From positions 1 through 64,000 of the forward strand of contig NZ_RQHW01000018.1 in the NCBI RefSeq assembly GCF_004770995.1: a stretch of 64,000 bases of DNA. Reading direction: 5' to 3'. The position numbers and the translations under genes are program-made. The stretch's first letter is position 1, and every line of letters begins with the position of its first letter. Shown in pieces: positions 17,813-27,330 of the stretch. The DNA is from Leptospira idonii (GTDB lineage Bacteria > Spirochaetota > Leptospiria > Leptospirales > Leptospiraceae). The notes under the pieces were generated by a model that saw nothing but the letters and a program-made list of their open reading frames with translations, made no database searches and was not told the origin of the DNA.

Positions 17813-18562
17813 TCAATCGAAAGGCTGGGCTAAAATTCCTTTTCCCGTAGAAACATCGTAGGAAAAAATTTCTTGAGGAGATTCCGTTTCTATCTTTTTA
17901 CCTTTGATACCTTTCTCTTCTTTGGAAGAAGGAGAAAGGACCTTTTTTACGATTAAGGAAAGATTATTTTTTCCGGTGTTATAAAGAAGTTTTCTGAAAA
18001 CATAACCCGGTGGAAGTATATCAACTAACTCTTCTTTATCGGGATCGTAAACATAAACTCTTTTTACATCCCTATGGTTCAAAACCCCGTCTTTATTACT
18101 GTCTTCGACTGCTGCAAAAATCAGAAGTTTTTTCTCTAAACTCAAAGAATGTTCTTTAGGCTCATCTATATTATTGGAAAGAATTTGTTTGGAAAATTCC
18201 CCAGGGAAATAATCCCAAACATATACGTTTCTAGGAAAAAACTTTTTAACAGAACCGGTCTTTAAATTTACTGAATATAAATTTCGAGCATGGCCGACGA
18301 TTCCTTCCGGGCCGAACCCTCCCGTTTCCGTCACAAGTCCCACAGGATACACAAAAAACTGCTTCCATAGAACTTTTCCGCTGGAACTTTCCAAATCGAA
18401 CTCGTCCGTAGGTTCCGGATCGGTATCTTTCTCTTCGTTAGGTGGTTCAACGGTAACCTCATAGCCGCCTTCATAGATCCTCCAGCTTTTAGAAAGACTG
18501 AAAGTCAATACAGCGAGAACTAGAAGTAAAAAGAGAAATACGCCGATTCGAAATTTTTCCAT
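17813..18562 (-). CDS. Membrane-anchored or exported protein, unknown
   Basis: A 249-aa protein with one N-terminal hydrophobic helix (residues about 6-25, IGVFLFLLLVLAVLTFSLS) and the rest predicted outside the cytoplasm. A Glu/Asp/Pro-rich linker (about 35-58) leads to a beta-rich part. DSNKDGVLNHRD near residue 160 is an excellent EF-hand-type calcium-binding loop, followed by VKRVYVYDPDKEELV, which looks like one propeller-type strand set. No family assigned. It is the last gene of a tightly packed minus-strand operon, 3 bp after the DegT-type aminotransferase gene. Confidence 0.7.
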   Translation of the reverse strand: MEKFRIGVFLFLLLVLAVLTFSLSKSWRIYEGGYEVTVEPPNEEKDTDPEPTDEFDLESSSGKVLWKQFFVYPVGLVTETGGFGPEGIVGHARNLYSVNLKTGSVKKFFPRNVYVWDYFPGEFSKQILSNNIDEPKEHSLSLEKKLLIFAAVEDSNKDGVLNHRDVKRVYVYDPDKEELVDILPPGYVFRKLLYNTGKNNLSLIVKKVLSPSSKEEKGIKGKKIETESPQEIFSYDVSTGKGILAQPFD

Positions 18563-18565
18563 GAC

Positions 18566-19687
18566 CTACCGTGTTGACTGATACTGTTTGATTGCGGAAA
18601 GCACTTCTTCCAATTCCGCATCCGTCATATATGCGAATAATGGAAAGTTTAGTACAGAAGCGGAGATCCGTCTAGCATTTTGATCTTTTCCAAATCTTTG
18701 AATTAAATGCGGTTTCGCACCTGGCTGGTCGGACATAGCGCCAGGATAAATATTTCCAAAACCGATCCCTTTGTCTTTCAAAACAGCTTCGATCTTAGGT
18801 CTTTCTTCCGGAGAAACAAGAGTTACATTGCAATAACCGTTTTCCGTATAATCTTTAGGAGGGTGAATGACCTGAATTCCCAAACCAGGAAGGGTTTTAT
18901 AAAAGAACTCTGCGGATTTTTTCCTGGAATTGATACGAGCATCCAAATGTTTCAAGGACAGATTCAGGAAGGCAGCTTGCAAAGAATCCAATCTGGAATT
19001 CCAGCCGACGATTCCGTGTTCATAATGAGAAGTTCTACCGTGATTGGCGAGTCTTCTTGCGATTACGGACAACTCTTCGCTGTTGGTAAAAATAGCTCCT
19101 CCGTCTCCTGCAGCACCTAACACCTTAGCAGGATAAAACGAAGTCGTAGAGATAAGAGCATCTTTATAGATGGACTCTCCTTTGTATTTTACTCCGAAAC
19201 ACTGAGCTCCATCTTCAATCAAAGCCACATTCTTTTCAGAACAATACTTTCTGAATTCTTCGATTTGAGAGGATCCCCATCCATAAAGATGAACGATGAT
19301 GGCGGCTTTAGGTTTCACAGTATCGACAGCTTCTTTGAAAGTGGCAAAGTCCATCTGTAAGTCGGTAGGATTCGTATCCACGGTATAAGGATCTGCACCT
19401 ACGTTCACAACCGCTTCGAAGGTGGCCCAGAAAGTGGAATCCGGAACAAGAACTTTATCCCCTCTATTTACGCCTACTGCACGTAATGCGATCTGGAGAG
19501 CGTCCGTTCCGTTGGCACAAGCTACTGTATATTTCGTTTCCGTCCATTTGGATAAAGTAGTTTCCAATTCAGTCACTTCCGCCCCTCCGATGAACTGGGC
19601 GTTTACAGACATTGTTTTTACTTTTTCATTCCACTGGTCCAAAAAACCGGGTTCGAATCTTTTAATATCGATAAAGGGAACTGCCAT
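18566..19687 (-). CDS. DegT/DnrJ/EryC1/StrS family aminotransferase
   Basis: PLP-dependent sugar aminotransferase of 373 aa, the type that installs amino groups on nucleotide-linked keto-sugars for LPS or other surface glycans. Signatures are the N-terminal [46 protein letters not shown] and the PLP-lysine segment [20 protein letters not shown], with [20 protein letters not shown] and the family C-terminus. The true start is the ATG at 19687 (MAVPFID); open frame continues upstream but without homologous sequence. The gene sits inside an operon with PdxA and bactofilin genes rather than in a sugar cluster, so its substrate is not obvious. Confidence 0.92.
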   Translation of the reverse strand: MAVPFIDIKRFEPGFLDQWNEKVKTMSVNAQFIGGAEVTELETTLSKWTETKYTVACANGTDALQIALRAVGVNRGDKVLVPDSTFWATFEAVVNVGADPYTVDTNPTDLQMDFATFKEAVDTVKPKAAIIVHLYGWGSSQIEEFRKYCSEKNVALIEDGAQCFGVKYKGESIYKDALISTTSFYPAKVLGAAGDGGAIFTNSEELSVIARRLANHGRTSHYEHGIVGWNSRLDSLQAAFLNLSLKHLDARINSRKKSAEFFYKTLPGLGIQVIHPPKDYTENGYCNVTLVSPEERPKIEAVLKDKGIGFGNIYPGAMSDQPGAKPHLIQRFGKDQNARRISASVLNFPLFAYMTDAELEEVLSAIKQYQSTR

Positions 19688-19706
19688 AATGATTGTCCTT
19701 GTTAAA

Positions 19707-20129
19707 TTACTTAGTATTGATGAAATCTTCGAGAAAGCGGCTCCATTCTTTCGAATAGAAAGACCAAAGAAAAAACAAGGCCCAATAAACAACCGTTCCA
19801 TACGAAAGAACGGGAATCAAAGTTTTACTCAGCTGATTCGAAGCGGAATAATAAATTCGAACCAAAACCAAAGGCCATAATAAAAATAAAAAAACATAAG
19901 TGGCATTTCCTAAGCCGGAAATCCAAATCAAAAGTTCTCTCTTAGGCTGATCCCGGAAGCGGGAAATCCCCGCAAGAAACTCAGGAAAAAACTGAACCAT
20001 ATAAAAACAAAATACTAAAAAGAAAAAGAACTTCCAATGAGGTTCCAAATCTCTTCGGAAAAGAACGAGCAAAAGCCCGATAAACCAAAGAAATAATATA
20101 GGAAATGCAATCGATTCAAGTAGGTTCAT
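19707..20129 (-). CDS. Four-helix membrane protein, unknown
   Basis: A 140-aa integral membrane protein with about four hydrophobic segments: [48 protein letters not shown] and [12 protein letters not shown]. No family recognised. The ATG at 20129 overlaps the TGA of pdxA in an ATGA arrangement, implying translational coupling; the frame stays open upstream, but that start would lie within pdxA. The aminotransferase gene follows after 19 bp. Confidence 0.7.
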   Translation of the reverse strand: MNLLESIAFPILFLWFIGLLLVLFRRDLEPHWKFFFFLVFCFYMVQFFPEFLAGISRFRDQPKRELLIWISGLGNATYVFLFLLWPLVLVRIYYSASNQLSKTLIPVLSYGTVVYWALFFLWSFYSKEWSRFLEDFINTK

Positions 20130-21067
20130 TTGAATTGAGTCACTAATCGCAAACAAGAGATAAGCCCGGTAGGATCCGCCTTTCCTTTGCCGGCAATATC
20201 GAAAGCAGTTCCATGATCGGGAGATACGCGCAGAAACTGTAAACCTAAGGTTACATTCACCCCGAACTTTCCTTCAAGCATTTTAAATGGGATGAGGCCT
20301 TGGTCATGATAACAAGATAAATATAAATCGTATTTTTTCTGACCGGAAATAAAAGCGGAATCTCCGGGAATCGGACCGTCGATTTGTAACTTCGCTTCCC
20401 TAAAAAGTTCCATCTTTGGGATTAGAAGATCGATTTCTTCTCTTCCGATTTTCCCCCCTTCCCCCGAGTGAGGGTTCAAACCCAACATTGCGATTTTAGG
20501 TTTTTTCAAAAGTTTGGTGGATTTGATCGCAGAAATCAAATCATCCCACCTTACACGAGTCAGCTCATCAGCAACGCGGGAGATAGGGACATGAGTCGTT
20601 AGAGGAATCACCTTCCATGTTTTTCCGGTCATCATCATGAAAGTGGACGTTTTGTATTCTTCCGCAAGAGTTTCAGTATGTCCTCGGAAATAAGAAACTC
20701 CCGATTTAATGACCCATTCTTTGCTGAGAGGAAGAGTGATTAGATTCGCATTTTTGATTTGTTTCTGAAGAGAAATCGCATTCTGAAGTGATAAATAAGC
20801 GGTGCGGCCGGAAACATCACTCGGTTTTCCGAGTTTGATTTTTTTTGCATCCTCGGATGACAAAATGTCGTAATGCAGAGAAAAAAGGCCGTTTGTTTTA
20901 GGAAGTTCCGAAACGGTTTTAAACCCTTCGGCTTTTAGGTTGTGATTGCCTCTAACAAGGACAATACGATGAGTTTTTGAGGCAGTCCTGAGCGAAGAGA
21001 ACCCCCCTTCCAGGATCTCGTAATTGATACTGGAGGGATCTCCTTCCGAGAGAAGAATTGTCTTCAA
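20126..21067 (-). CDS. pdxA: PdxA-family 4-hydroxythreonine-4-phosphate dehydrogenase
   Basis: Converts 4-phosphohydroxy-threonine to the unstable ketone used for pyridoxal-phosphate synthesis (313 aa, near normal). Metal-binding and active-site motifs are intact: GHTETLAEEY, LGLNPHSGEGGKIGREE, CYHDQGLIPFKML and SPDHGTAFDIAGKGKADP. The extreme N-terminus (ILLSEGDPSSINYEI) is a shortened version of the usual GDPaGIGPE segment. The start abuts the bactofilin stop with no gap and its own stop overlaps the next gene, so it is strictly operonic. It may support the PLP-dependent aminotransferase downstream (inference). Confidence 0.9.
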   Translation of the reverse strand: MKTILLSEGDPSSINYEILEGGFSSLRTASKTHRIVLVRGNHNLKAEGFKTVSELPKTNGLFSLHYDILSSEDAKKIKLGKPSDVSGRTAYLSLQNAISLQKQIKNANLITLPLSKEWVIKSGVSYFRGHTETLAEEYKTSTFMMMTGKTWKVIPLTTHVPISRVADELTRVRWDDLISAIKSTKLLKKPKIAMLGLNPHSGEGGKIGREEIDLLIPKMELFREAKLQIDGPIPGDSAFISGQKKYDLYLSCYHDQGLIPFKMLEGKFGVNVTLGLQFLRVSPDHGTAFDIAGKGKADPTGLISCLRLVTQFK

Positions 21068-21508
21068 TTATTCTTTTGAGTTCGGTTGTTTCCCGAAGAT
21101 TTTTTCTACACTGAGAGAATCTTTAGAATACTCCAGTTCGATCAAATCTTTAGCACTGTGTTTGAGGTCATTGGAGATCATACAACGACCTTCCAAAATC
21201 ACTCCGTTTTGGATGATGAGTTCAGGAGTTTTGATATCGCCTAAAATTTTGGAAGTAGGAAGAAGCATCACTCTGTTTCTAGCAGTTACGTTTCCTACTA
21301 CGATTCCTTCCACGATCACACTTGCGGCGGTGATGTTTGTTTTTACCTTTCCGGTAACGCCGATATAAAGATGCTCTGCCTGAAGGGATTTTCCTTCGAA
21401 TTTCCCGTCGATTTTAAGTGAGCCGTTGATAAAGAATTTACCATTGAAGTAGGAGTTTTCTCCGATTGTCGAGTTGGTTACTTCCGTTTGGTTTTTAACT
21501 AAAGCCAT
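21068..21508 (-). CDS. Bactofilin
   Basis: A 146-aa bactofilin (DUF583), a cytoskeletal protein that polymerises without nucleotide into filaments and often positions cell-wall enzymes. The beta-helix core spans about residues 15-115, with the typical SLKIDGKFEGKSLQAEHLYI, IVEGIVVGNVTARNRVMLLPTSKILGDIKTPELII and GVILEGRCMI repeats. N- and C-terminal tails are short and charged. In leptospires bactofilins affect cell shape and helicity (known for the family). Linked here with a coiled-coil-like protein 69 bp upstream and pdxA directly downstream. Confidence 0.92.
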   Translation of the reverse strand: MALVKNQTEVTNSTIGENSYFNGKFFINGSLKIDGKFEGKSLQAEHLYIGVTGKVKTNITAASVIVEGIVVGNVTARNRVMLLPTSKILGDIKTPELIIQNGVILEGRCMISNDLKHSAKDLIELEYSKDSLSVEKIFGKQPNSKE

Positions 21509-21577
21509 GCTTCCTACAGTCCGTAAAAGAGAGTTTTTCCCAGTCTGGGAGATGTCCCTGGGGAAGAAAAGGTTTTT

Positions 21578-22351
21578 TTAGCCTCTAAAAGAAGGGAGTT
21601 TAATCAAATCGCAAGCCTCGTCCACAAATTGCTGGAATTCCCGAAGCGCCTCCATGATGGATTTGCCTTCCAGCATGGTGGCCTTCTCGAACCTAGGGTT
21701 GAATTTCATAGGTTCTTCCATATTCATGATCACGTTGTTTCCTTCCTTAATTTCTGCGTTCACGGAATGCAAAAATTCCTGAAACTTGGAAAAAGTCTCG
21801 AAGGATTCCGCAATGAAGATACGGGATTGTTTGTTTTTCATACGAGAGAGCTGTTCACGAAACTCTTGTTTATCTGCGGCAGCATATTCCTCGATGGTTT
21901 CGATTAGAATCTTCATGTTGCGTCGCAGGTTTTCCATATACTTCAAAACAGAATCCCTTTCCGTTGCGTGAGAATAATCGAATTTAATATGAGCATCCCC
22001 CAAAATGGGAATATATTCCAAATCCATAATATTCACAAGAGTTCCGATCTGATTGATTTCCCCGTCGTTCGCATTCGGAGTGATCTTCATCACAGGGTAT
22101 TGGGAAATCACTTTGTGTTTCACATTGTTCGGATTTTCAGCACGCGCTTTGACGTTTTTCATCGTCTGTTCTAGGTTATCCGGGATTCCTTCGGGAGAAA
22201 CTTCCTGCATACGACGGCGGTATCTTTCTATGTCGAATGCGACTCTTTCCTTCTGGGTATCGTTCTTGGCATGCCTCTCTATTTTTTCCAAATTGCGAAC
22301 CATCTTCTGCAATTTAGTGAGTTCTAAAATCTGCTCCTGATTTAAAGGCAT
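21578..22351 (-). CDS. Conserved helical protein, unknown
   Basis: A 257-aa soluble protein, strongly helical and charged, with no signal peptide or membrane segment. The N-terminal 75 residues (EQILELTKLQKMVRNLEKIERH and on) look like a coiled coil; a middle beta-containing part (VISQYPVMKITPNAND, LEYIPILGDAHIKFDYS) is followed by more long helices. No catalytic motif is visible. The start overlaps the stop of the upstream gene by one base (TGATG), so the two are coupled. Position immediately before bactofilin makes a cytoskeletal partner possible, but this is inference only. Confidence 0.75.
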   Translation of the reverse strand: MPLNQEQILELTKLQKMVRNLEKIERHAKNDTQKERVAFDIERYRRRMQEVSPEGIPDNLEQTMKNVKARAENPNNVKHKVISQYPVMKITPNANDGEINQIGTLVNIMDLEYIPILGDAHIKFDYSHATERDSVLKYMENLRRNMKILIETIEEYAAADKQEFREQLSRMKNKQSRIFIAESFETFSKFQEFLHSVNAEIKEGNNVIMNMEEPMKFNPRFEKATMLEGKSIMEALREFQQFVDEACDLIKLPSFRG

Positions 22352-23601
22352 CAGAGATCACCCAATTCGCTCGGAAATACGGGAAGTTTTCTCATTCTCT
22401 CCAATGCGGAAAGAATGGAGTTTGCCAAACCAGGCTGATTCTTTCTCTCCATAGCTCTTGCATAAAAATAAAGAGGAATAGGAAGATATCTCAATCTTCC
22501 TCCCTTTTGATAAAACTCCAAAAACAAATCGTAATTTCCTTCCCGATACGCCAAAAGAGACATCTGCAAATTGGAATAATAAGAGTAAGGCGTTTTTAGC
22601 AGATCCTCTCGTAAGGTTTTTGCAAAAGATTCTCCTTCCCTATCGTAACGAATGAGAGTGATGGAAAAAGGATCGAAAGGAATGGTAAGATCATAACCGA
22701 ACTCTGCTTCCGGTTCTTCCAGATCCCCTCTGAATACTTTTTTCAAATTGAAGGCATATACGGGATATTCGGTTTTGGAAAGAAGTTTCTTCGCATAACG
22801 AAGAGACTGATACGCAGGAACTTTTCCCAAAGAAACATTTAAAAACTTGGCCTTTTCCCAATCTTTCCAATCGGAATAAAAGCCGGTTAAAAATTCCCAG
22901 AAAACGAGAGTTTTGTCTCCGCTCCAAATTCCTTTTGAGATGGAATCGAACAAAACCCCGGAGAACTGCCAAAACCCTTCCTTCAAAACGGAATCGGATA
23001 ATAAAGGAAAATCGACATCAGAAAAACGACCTGAGGAATAAGCAACTAACGAAGAGAATAAGGAGTGGTCTTTCCCTGTCTCGAAGGTTTCCCAACCGAG
23101 AATCGTCAAAAAACGTTTGCAGTCTTCGGAAAGACCGAATTCCTTTTTCGTCATTTCCACCCAAGCTTTGAAATCGATGATGTCACCTGTCAGTAAAAAA
23201 GTAAGTCCCAATAGCTCCCAATTTTCCCGATCCACCTCTTCCCATTTTCTTTTTTTACAAAGAAGCCAGATGGAATCGCGAATGTCTTTGGAAATGGGGG
23301 GTCCAGGAGGAGAAAAAGGGAATTGAAAGGCATTCTTGTCCCGATTTCCGCCCAAAAAGGAACAAACTTTAAAACCTCCTGAAAAATCGGTCGATAAATA
23401 CTGTAAGTAGCTGGTGAAACGGAAGTGCTTTCCCTGGAAAGAAGACCTAAGTGCGACCCAAAGCTCCCCTAAATTGGCGGGAGAAGGCTCCCATACTTCT
23501 TGTGGGATTGTTTCCGATTTTGGTCTGACGGTTTCCGCAGTTTTTGCGAAATGAATTCTGATTTCAGGCCAGGGTAGTTTGATTTCCGTACTAAAGCTCA
23601 T
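22351..23601 (-). CDS. Hypothetical protein, possibly helical-repeat
   Basis: A 416-aa cytoplasmic protein without signal peptide. The first 130 residues include several Trp/Pro-rich segments (EVWEPSPANLGELWVALRSS); the rest is helix-rich with TPR-like spacing (for example KAKFLNVSLGKVPAYQSLRYA, and LANSILSALERMRKLP at the end). No family recognised. It is the first gene of the operon running to 17813 and is divergent from the lytic transglycosylase gene with only 48 bp between, so their promoters overlap. Confidence 0.7.
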   Translation of the reverse strand: MSFSTEIKLPWPEIRIHFAKTAETVRPKSETIPQEVWEPSPANLGELWVALRSSFQGKHFRFTSYLQYLSTDFSGGFKVCSFLGGNRDKNAFQFPFSPPGPPISKDIRDSIWLLCKKRKWEEVDRENWELLGLTFLLTGDIIDFKAWVEMTKKEFGLSEDCKRFLTILGWETFETGKDHSLFSSLVAYSSGRFSDVDFPLLSDSVLKEGFWQFSGVLFDSISKGIWSGDKTLVFWEFLTGFYSDWKDWEKAKFLNVSLGKVPAYQSLRYAKKLLSKTEYPVYAFNLKKVFRGDLEEPEAEFGYDLTIPFDPFSITLIRYDREGESFAKTLREDLLKTPYSYYSNLQMSLLAYREGNYDLFLEFYQKGGRLRYLPIPLYFYARAMERKNQPGLANSILSALERMRKLPVFPSELGDL

Positions 23602-23649
23602 AATGAGGGCGCCCTTTCCCTCTAAAATTCGTAATCATAGGAAGTATGC

Positions 23650-25923
23650 ATGAGGTTTTTTTGGTTAGCAAGTAGAATTCTTTTGGTTTCTTTCGCAGTG
23701 ACCTCTTTATCCGCACAAGAAGACCTATACTATTTGGTAAAATCCCATCAATGGGACAGATTGGAATCTCACTTTCAAAGAATTTCTCCTACAAAGGAAA
23801 GCGAAGTATACAGTCTCATAGAATATCACGAGAAAGCACCTAACGGAAATAAGGAAACAAGATTTCGTTATCTTATTTCTCTGGTCCGAGGAGTGTTTGT
23901 GAGCGACACATCCTCCGAAGAGGTGAAAAAAATCCTCACACAAACCATGCCTTTCCAGACAACACTCTTTCGACTCACCTACTGGAAGTTATATTCTGAA
24001 ATTTCACAAAAGAACTATCTGAATACGGATGAAAAAATACAATTTTTATCCAGACTCAATTGGGAAGAAGATCCCATTTGCCGCAAGGCTTTCGACGAAT
24101 TGATCCGGCTTTTGGCGATTGAAAACAAATGGCAGGATATCGTCGAAAAAACGGAAAGCCTCCCCGACTCAGTGAAATATTATTTAGTCACTCCCGATTC
24201 CCAATATCGTTACGGAAAAGCAAAACTTATGCTAGGTGACGAGAAGAAAGCGATAGAAGAATGGACCCACTGCCTGCAAAGAGATACGATTCAAGAATAC
24301 ACAGTGCAGTACATCGCAGCGGACTGGGGAAAATGGAAGGGAAACGGAAACATCCACCAACTTCCCGCATCGGAACTCACCTTATTTTTTCCTGCGATCA
24401 ACGTTGCGGATAAAGAAGCGATCTTTCGTTCTAGACCCGAGCTTTTTTCCTCCAGACTTCAGTTTTTCCAAGGATACAAACATCTGACTCTACAACTGGT
24501 GAAACTGGACAGAACGGACGATTTGTACAGAACATTAAGAACGAATAGAAATTATGTGGATTTGGATCCGGGATGGATCGGACAACTTGCGGACATTTTG
24601 TATCAGCAGAACAAATTCGCCAAAGCAATCGACTTGGTAAAAAGTTTCGGAGGGAAAGATCCGGGTACCTATCGAATCTTGGCGGCATCTTACGATCGTT
24701 TGGGAGAGAAAAATCTTTATTTCGAGAATCTGGTTCTTTATCTGGGAAAATATCCGTTCAATCTGTTCTATCAAGACAGGCTTTTGGACTCTCTTGTCAT
24801 TCGGGACAAAGGAAGCATTCAATACGCACCTATTTCCAAATTCGAAAAGGCTTTGGCAGAGATTCCCAATCTTCCCGTCAAAGGAAGATTAGTTTATTGG
24901 TATCTCAGAGCTCTTGATTCCGCAGGAGAAAAAGAAAGATTAAAAAAAGAACTGAAACGTTATTATCTTTTCTGCCCGGGTTCTTATTATACGAGAGTGA
25001 TTCGGGAAGAGTTCATCACTCTGATCAAGGAAGAAAGAGCTCCGGATAATCCTGCTTATAACAAAGAAAATCTTTATGAGTATCTTTCTCATACGGCAGG
25101 TATTCCGGAAGAATCTCCAAACCTTCTGGGCAAAAATCTGGGATTCGCTTTTCCGAAAGGGTCTTACGAACTGGGAGTTCGGCTTTCCAATGCGGCAAGT
25201 AAAATCCAAGGAAACAAAACACTTTCCCTTGCGACGGATTATTTCCGTGTCGGGGAAGACAGTCTGGGATTGTCTTTGGTGCACCACTATGCTTTGAAAG
25301 AAAAACTTTCCGAGGAAGAGAAAGAAGAGATCCTCGTGGGAATCGGAGACCAATCAAAAAACACTTATTACACTGCTTTTTATACCCGTTCCCTTCTGAA
25401 ACGTTACATGATTCCGGACGATCCGATCCTCCTCCCTCCTCAAGTTTCCATGCGTATTTTTCCGAGACCGCACAGGGATCTTGTGAAAAAATACGCCGAT
25501 GAAAATTCGATTTCGGAAGATATGGTTTATGCCTTGATGAGGCAGGAATCTTTTTTCAAAGAAACAGCCACATCCAGATCCAATGCCAGAGGACTTATGC
25601 AGATCATGCCTGCCACAGGTAAGGAACTTGCTCAAAGAATGGGCGTCACAAATTACTCTTTGTACACTCCGAATGTCTCCATCCGCCTAGGGACAAAATT
25701 TTTGGCCTATCTGCTCAAATCAAATGAGAACCAATTGAGATGGGCCTCCATCGCTTACAACGGAGGGCCGGGGAACTTGCGGAAATGGAAAAAGCAAGTT
25801 TATAACGGAGACTTCAATCATTTTCTGGAAGACCTTCCCTACAAAGAATCAAGGGACTATTGTCGCATCGTAGTCTCTAATTATTATGCGTATGACATTT
25901 TGAAAAAATACCATAAGCTTTAA
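23650..25923 (+). CDS. Soluble lytic murein transglycosylase (Slt70-like)
   Basis: A 757-aa exported enzyme cleaving the glycan strand of peptidoglycan. A signal peptide (RFFWLASRILLVSFAVTSLSA) precedes a long alpha-helical superhelix (about 30-580) as in Slt70, and the C-terminal SLT domain (about 600-750). Catalytic Glu lies in ALMRQESFFKETATSRSNA; ARGLMQIMPATGKELAQRM, RLGTKFLAYLL and SIAYNGGPGNLRKWKK are the standard SLT motifs. ATAGGAAG gives a good ribosome-binding site. Expected in the periplasm for cell-wall turnover; it is transcribed away from the bactofilin operon, which may be functionally related. Confidence 0.92.
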   Translation: MRFFWLASRILLVSFAVTSLSAQEDLYYLVKSHQWDRLESHFQRISPTKESEVYSLIEYHEKAPNGNKETRFRYLISLVRGVFVSDTSSEEVKKILTQTMPFQTTLFRLTYWKLYSEISQKNYLNTDEKIQFLSRLNWEEDPICRKAFDELIRLLAIENKWQDIVEKTESLPDSVKYYLVTPDSQYRYGKAKLMLGDEKKAIEEWTHCLQRDTIQEYTVQYIAADWGKWKGNGNIHQLPASELTLFFPAINVADKEAIFRSRPELFSSRLQFFQGYKHLTLQLVKLDRTDDLYRTLRTNRNYVDLDPGWIGQLADILYQQNKFAKAIDLVKSFGGKDPGTYRILAASYDRLGEKNLYFENLVLYLGKYPFNLFYQDRLLDSLVIRDKGSIQYAPISKFEKALAEIPNLPVKGRLVYWYLRALDSAGEKERLKKELKRYYLFCPGSYYTRVIREEFITLIKEERAPDNPAYNKENLYEYLSHTAGIPEESPNLLGKNLGFAFPKGSYELGVRLSNAASKIQGNKTLSLATDYFRVGEDSLGLSLVHHYALKEKLSEEEKEEILVGIGDQSKNTYYTAFYTRSLLKRYMIPDDPILLPPQVSMRIFPRPHRDLVKKYADENSISEDMVYALMRQESFFKETATSRSNARGLMQIMPATGKELAQRMGVTNYSLYTPNVSIRLGTKFLAYLLKSNENQLRWASIAYNGGPGNLRKWKKQVYNGDFNHFLEDLPYKESRDYCRIVVSNYYAYDILKKYHKL

Positions 25924-25991
25924 AAAAATCGCTTTTCCTGGGCTTATCTTACGTCTACCTTAAACAAAGAAAGAGATAATTAGGAGAAGAT

Positions 25992-27281
25992 ATGTCGGAA
26001 AAGGCAATTCTGAAAATAGATGGTAAGGAGTACGAACTCCCAGTCGTCGTTGGCTCCGAAGACGAGAAAGCCATAGATATTACAAAGCTCCGTCAATTGA
26101 GTGGTTATGTTACAATCGACAGCGGTTATTTGAATACGGGTGCCTGCACGAGTGCCATCACCTTCCTAGACGGAGAAAAAGGAATTTTAAGATACCGAGG
26201 AATTCCGATCGAAGATCTAGCCGCCAAATCGACGTTTACCGAAGTTGCCTATTTACTGATCCACGGAAAACTTCCCAACCAGGCAGAACTAAAATCCTGG
26301 AACGAATCCATCACAATGCACACGATGATCCACGAAGATCTCAAACGCTTGTTCAACGGTTTCCCTAAAGACGGACACCCGATGGCGATCATGTCCTGTA
26401 TGATGGGATGTCTATCCACTTACTACCAAGACTCTTACGATCCGATGAATGAGGAACACCGCGACATTTCCATCATTCGCCTTCTTGCAAAGTTCCCTAC
26501 CATCGCAGCTTTTGCTTATAAAAAATCGATCGGCCAGCCGACCATTCATCCGCTCAACAATCTGGACTATGCAAGCAATTTCCTCAATATGATGTTTGCA
26601 GTTCCTGCGGAAGAATATTCGATCGATCCTGAAATCGTTTCCGCATTGAACCTTCTTTTGATTCTTCATGCCGACCACGAACAAAACTGTTCTACATCTA
26701 CTGTTCGTTTGGTGGGATCTTCTCTTGCGAACCTTTACGGTGCCATCTCTGCGGGAATCCTCGCTCTTTGGGGGCCTCGTCACGGAGGAGCCAACCAAGA
26801 AGTATTGGAGATGTTGGAAGGGATCAAAAAGTCCGGCCTAAGCGTCAAAAAAATCGTAGAACAAGCCAAGGACAAAAACTCTTCTTTCCGTCTCAACGGA
26901 TTCGGACACAGGGTTTATAAAAACTTCGACCCTAGAGCGAAAATCATCAAAGTAGCTTGTGATAAAGTTCTCAATAAATTAGGAATCAAAGACCCTCTTC
27001 TCGATATCGCAAAGGAACTCGAAGAAGCTGCGTTAAACGATCCATATTTCGTAGAGAGAAAACTTTATCCGAACGTAGACTTCTATTCTGGAATCATCTA
27101 CAGAGCCTTGGGAATCCCTACCAACATGTTTACTGTCATGTTCGCTATGGGAAGACTTCCAGGTTGGATCGCTCAGTGGAAAGAAATGATCGAAGACCCG
27201 AACCTAAAAATCGGCCGTCCTAGACAAATTTACACAGGTGCCAAAGAAACTGCCTACGAAGCCGCCAAAAAGAACGCCTAA
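25992..27281 (+). CDS. gltA: Citrate synthase
   Basis: Condenses acetyl-CoA with oxaloacetate, the entry step of the TCA cycle (429 aa, type II length). The N-terminal IDITKLRQLSGYVTIDSGYL and GILRYRGIPIEDLA segments, HADHEQNCSTSTVRLVGSS, LWGPRHGGANQEVLEML and GFGHRVYKNFDPRAKII contain the catalytic His/His/Asp. A strong TAGGAG ribosome-binding site precedes the ATG. A marked hairpin with a T-tract lies 10 bp after the stop. With mqo and the sucB-lpd-sucA operon, the window carries several steps of an oxidative TCA cycle. Confidence 0.97.
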   Translation: MSEKAILKIDGKEYELPVVVGSEDEKAIDITKLRQLSGYVTIDSGYLNTGACTSAITFLDGEKGILRYRGIPIEDLAAKSTFTEVAYLLIHGKLPNQAELKSWNESITMHTMIHEDLKRLFNGFPKDGHPMAIMSCMMGCLSTYYQDSYDPMNEEHRDISIIRLLAKFPTIAAFAYKKSIGQPTIHPLNNLDYASNFLNMMFAVPAEEYSIDPEIVSALNLLLILHADHEQNCSTSTVRLVGSSLANLYGAISAGILALWGPRHGGANQEVLEMLEGIKKSGLSVKKIVEQAKDKNSSFRLNGFGHRVYKNFDPRAKIIKVACDKVLNKLGIKDPLLDIAKELEEAALNDPYFVERKLYPNVDFYSGIIYRALGIPTNMFTVMFAMGRLPGWIAQWKEMIEDPNLKIGRPRQIYTGAKETAYEAAKKNA

Positions 27282-27291
27282 CGACAAGGCG

Positions 27292-27330
27292 AAAGGACGA
27301 GAGAATTCTCTCTTGTCCTTTTTGGTTTTT
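27292..27330 (+). terminator. Intrinsic terminator after gltA
   Basis: AAAGGAC plus GAGAGA pairs with TCTCTC and, after a 2-nt bulge, GTCCTTT; the stem of about 13 bp centres on GAATTC and is followed by a T-rich tail (TTTTTGGTTTTTT). It has every mark of a Rho-independent terminator. It overlaps the possible start codons and signal-peptide codons of the next gene, in the same direction. Confidence 0.75.
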
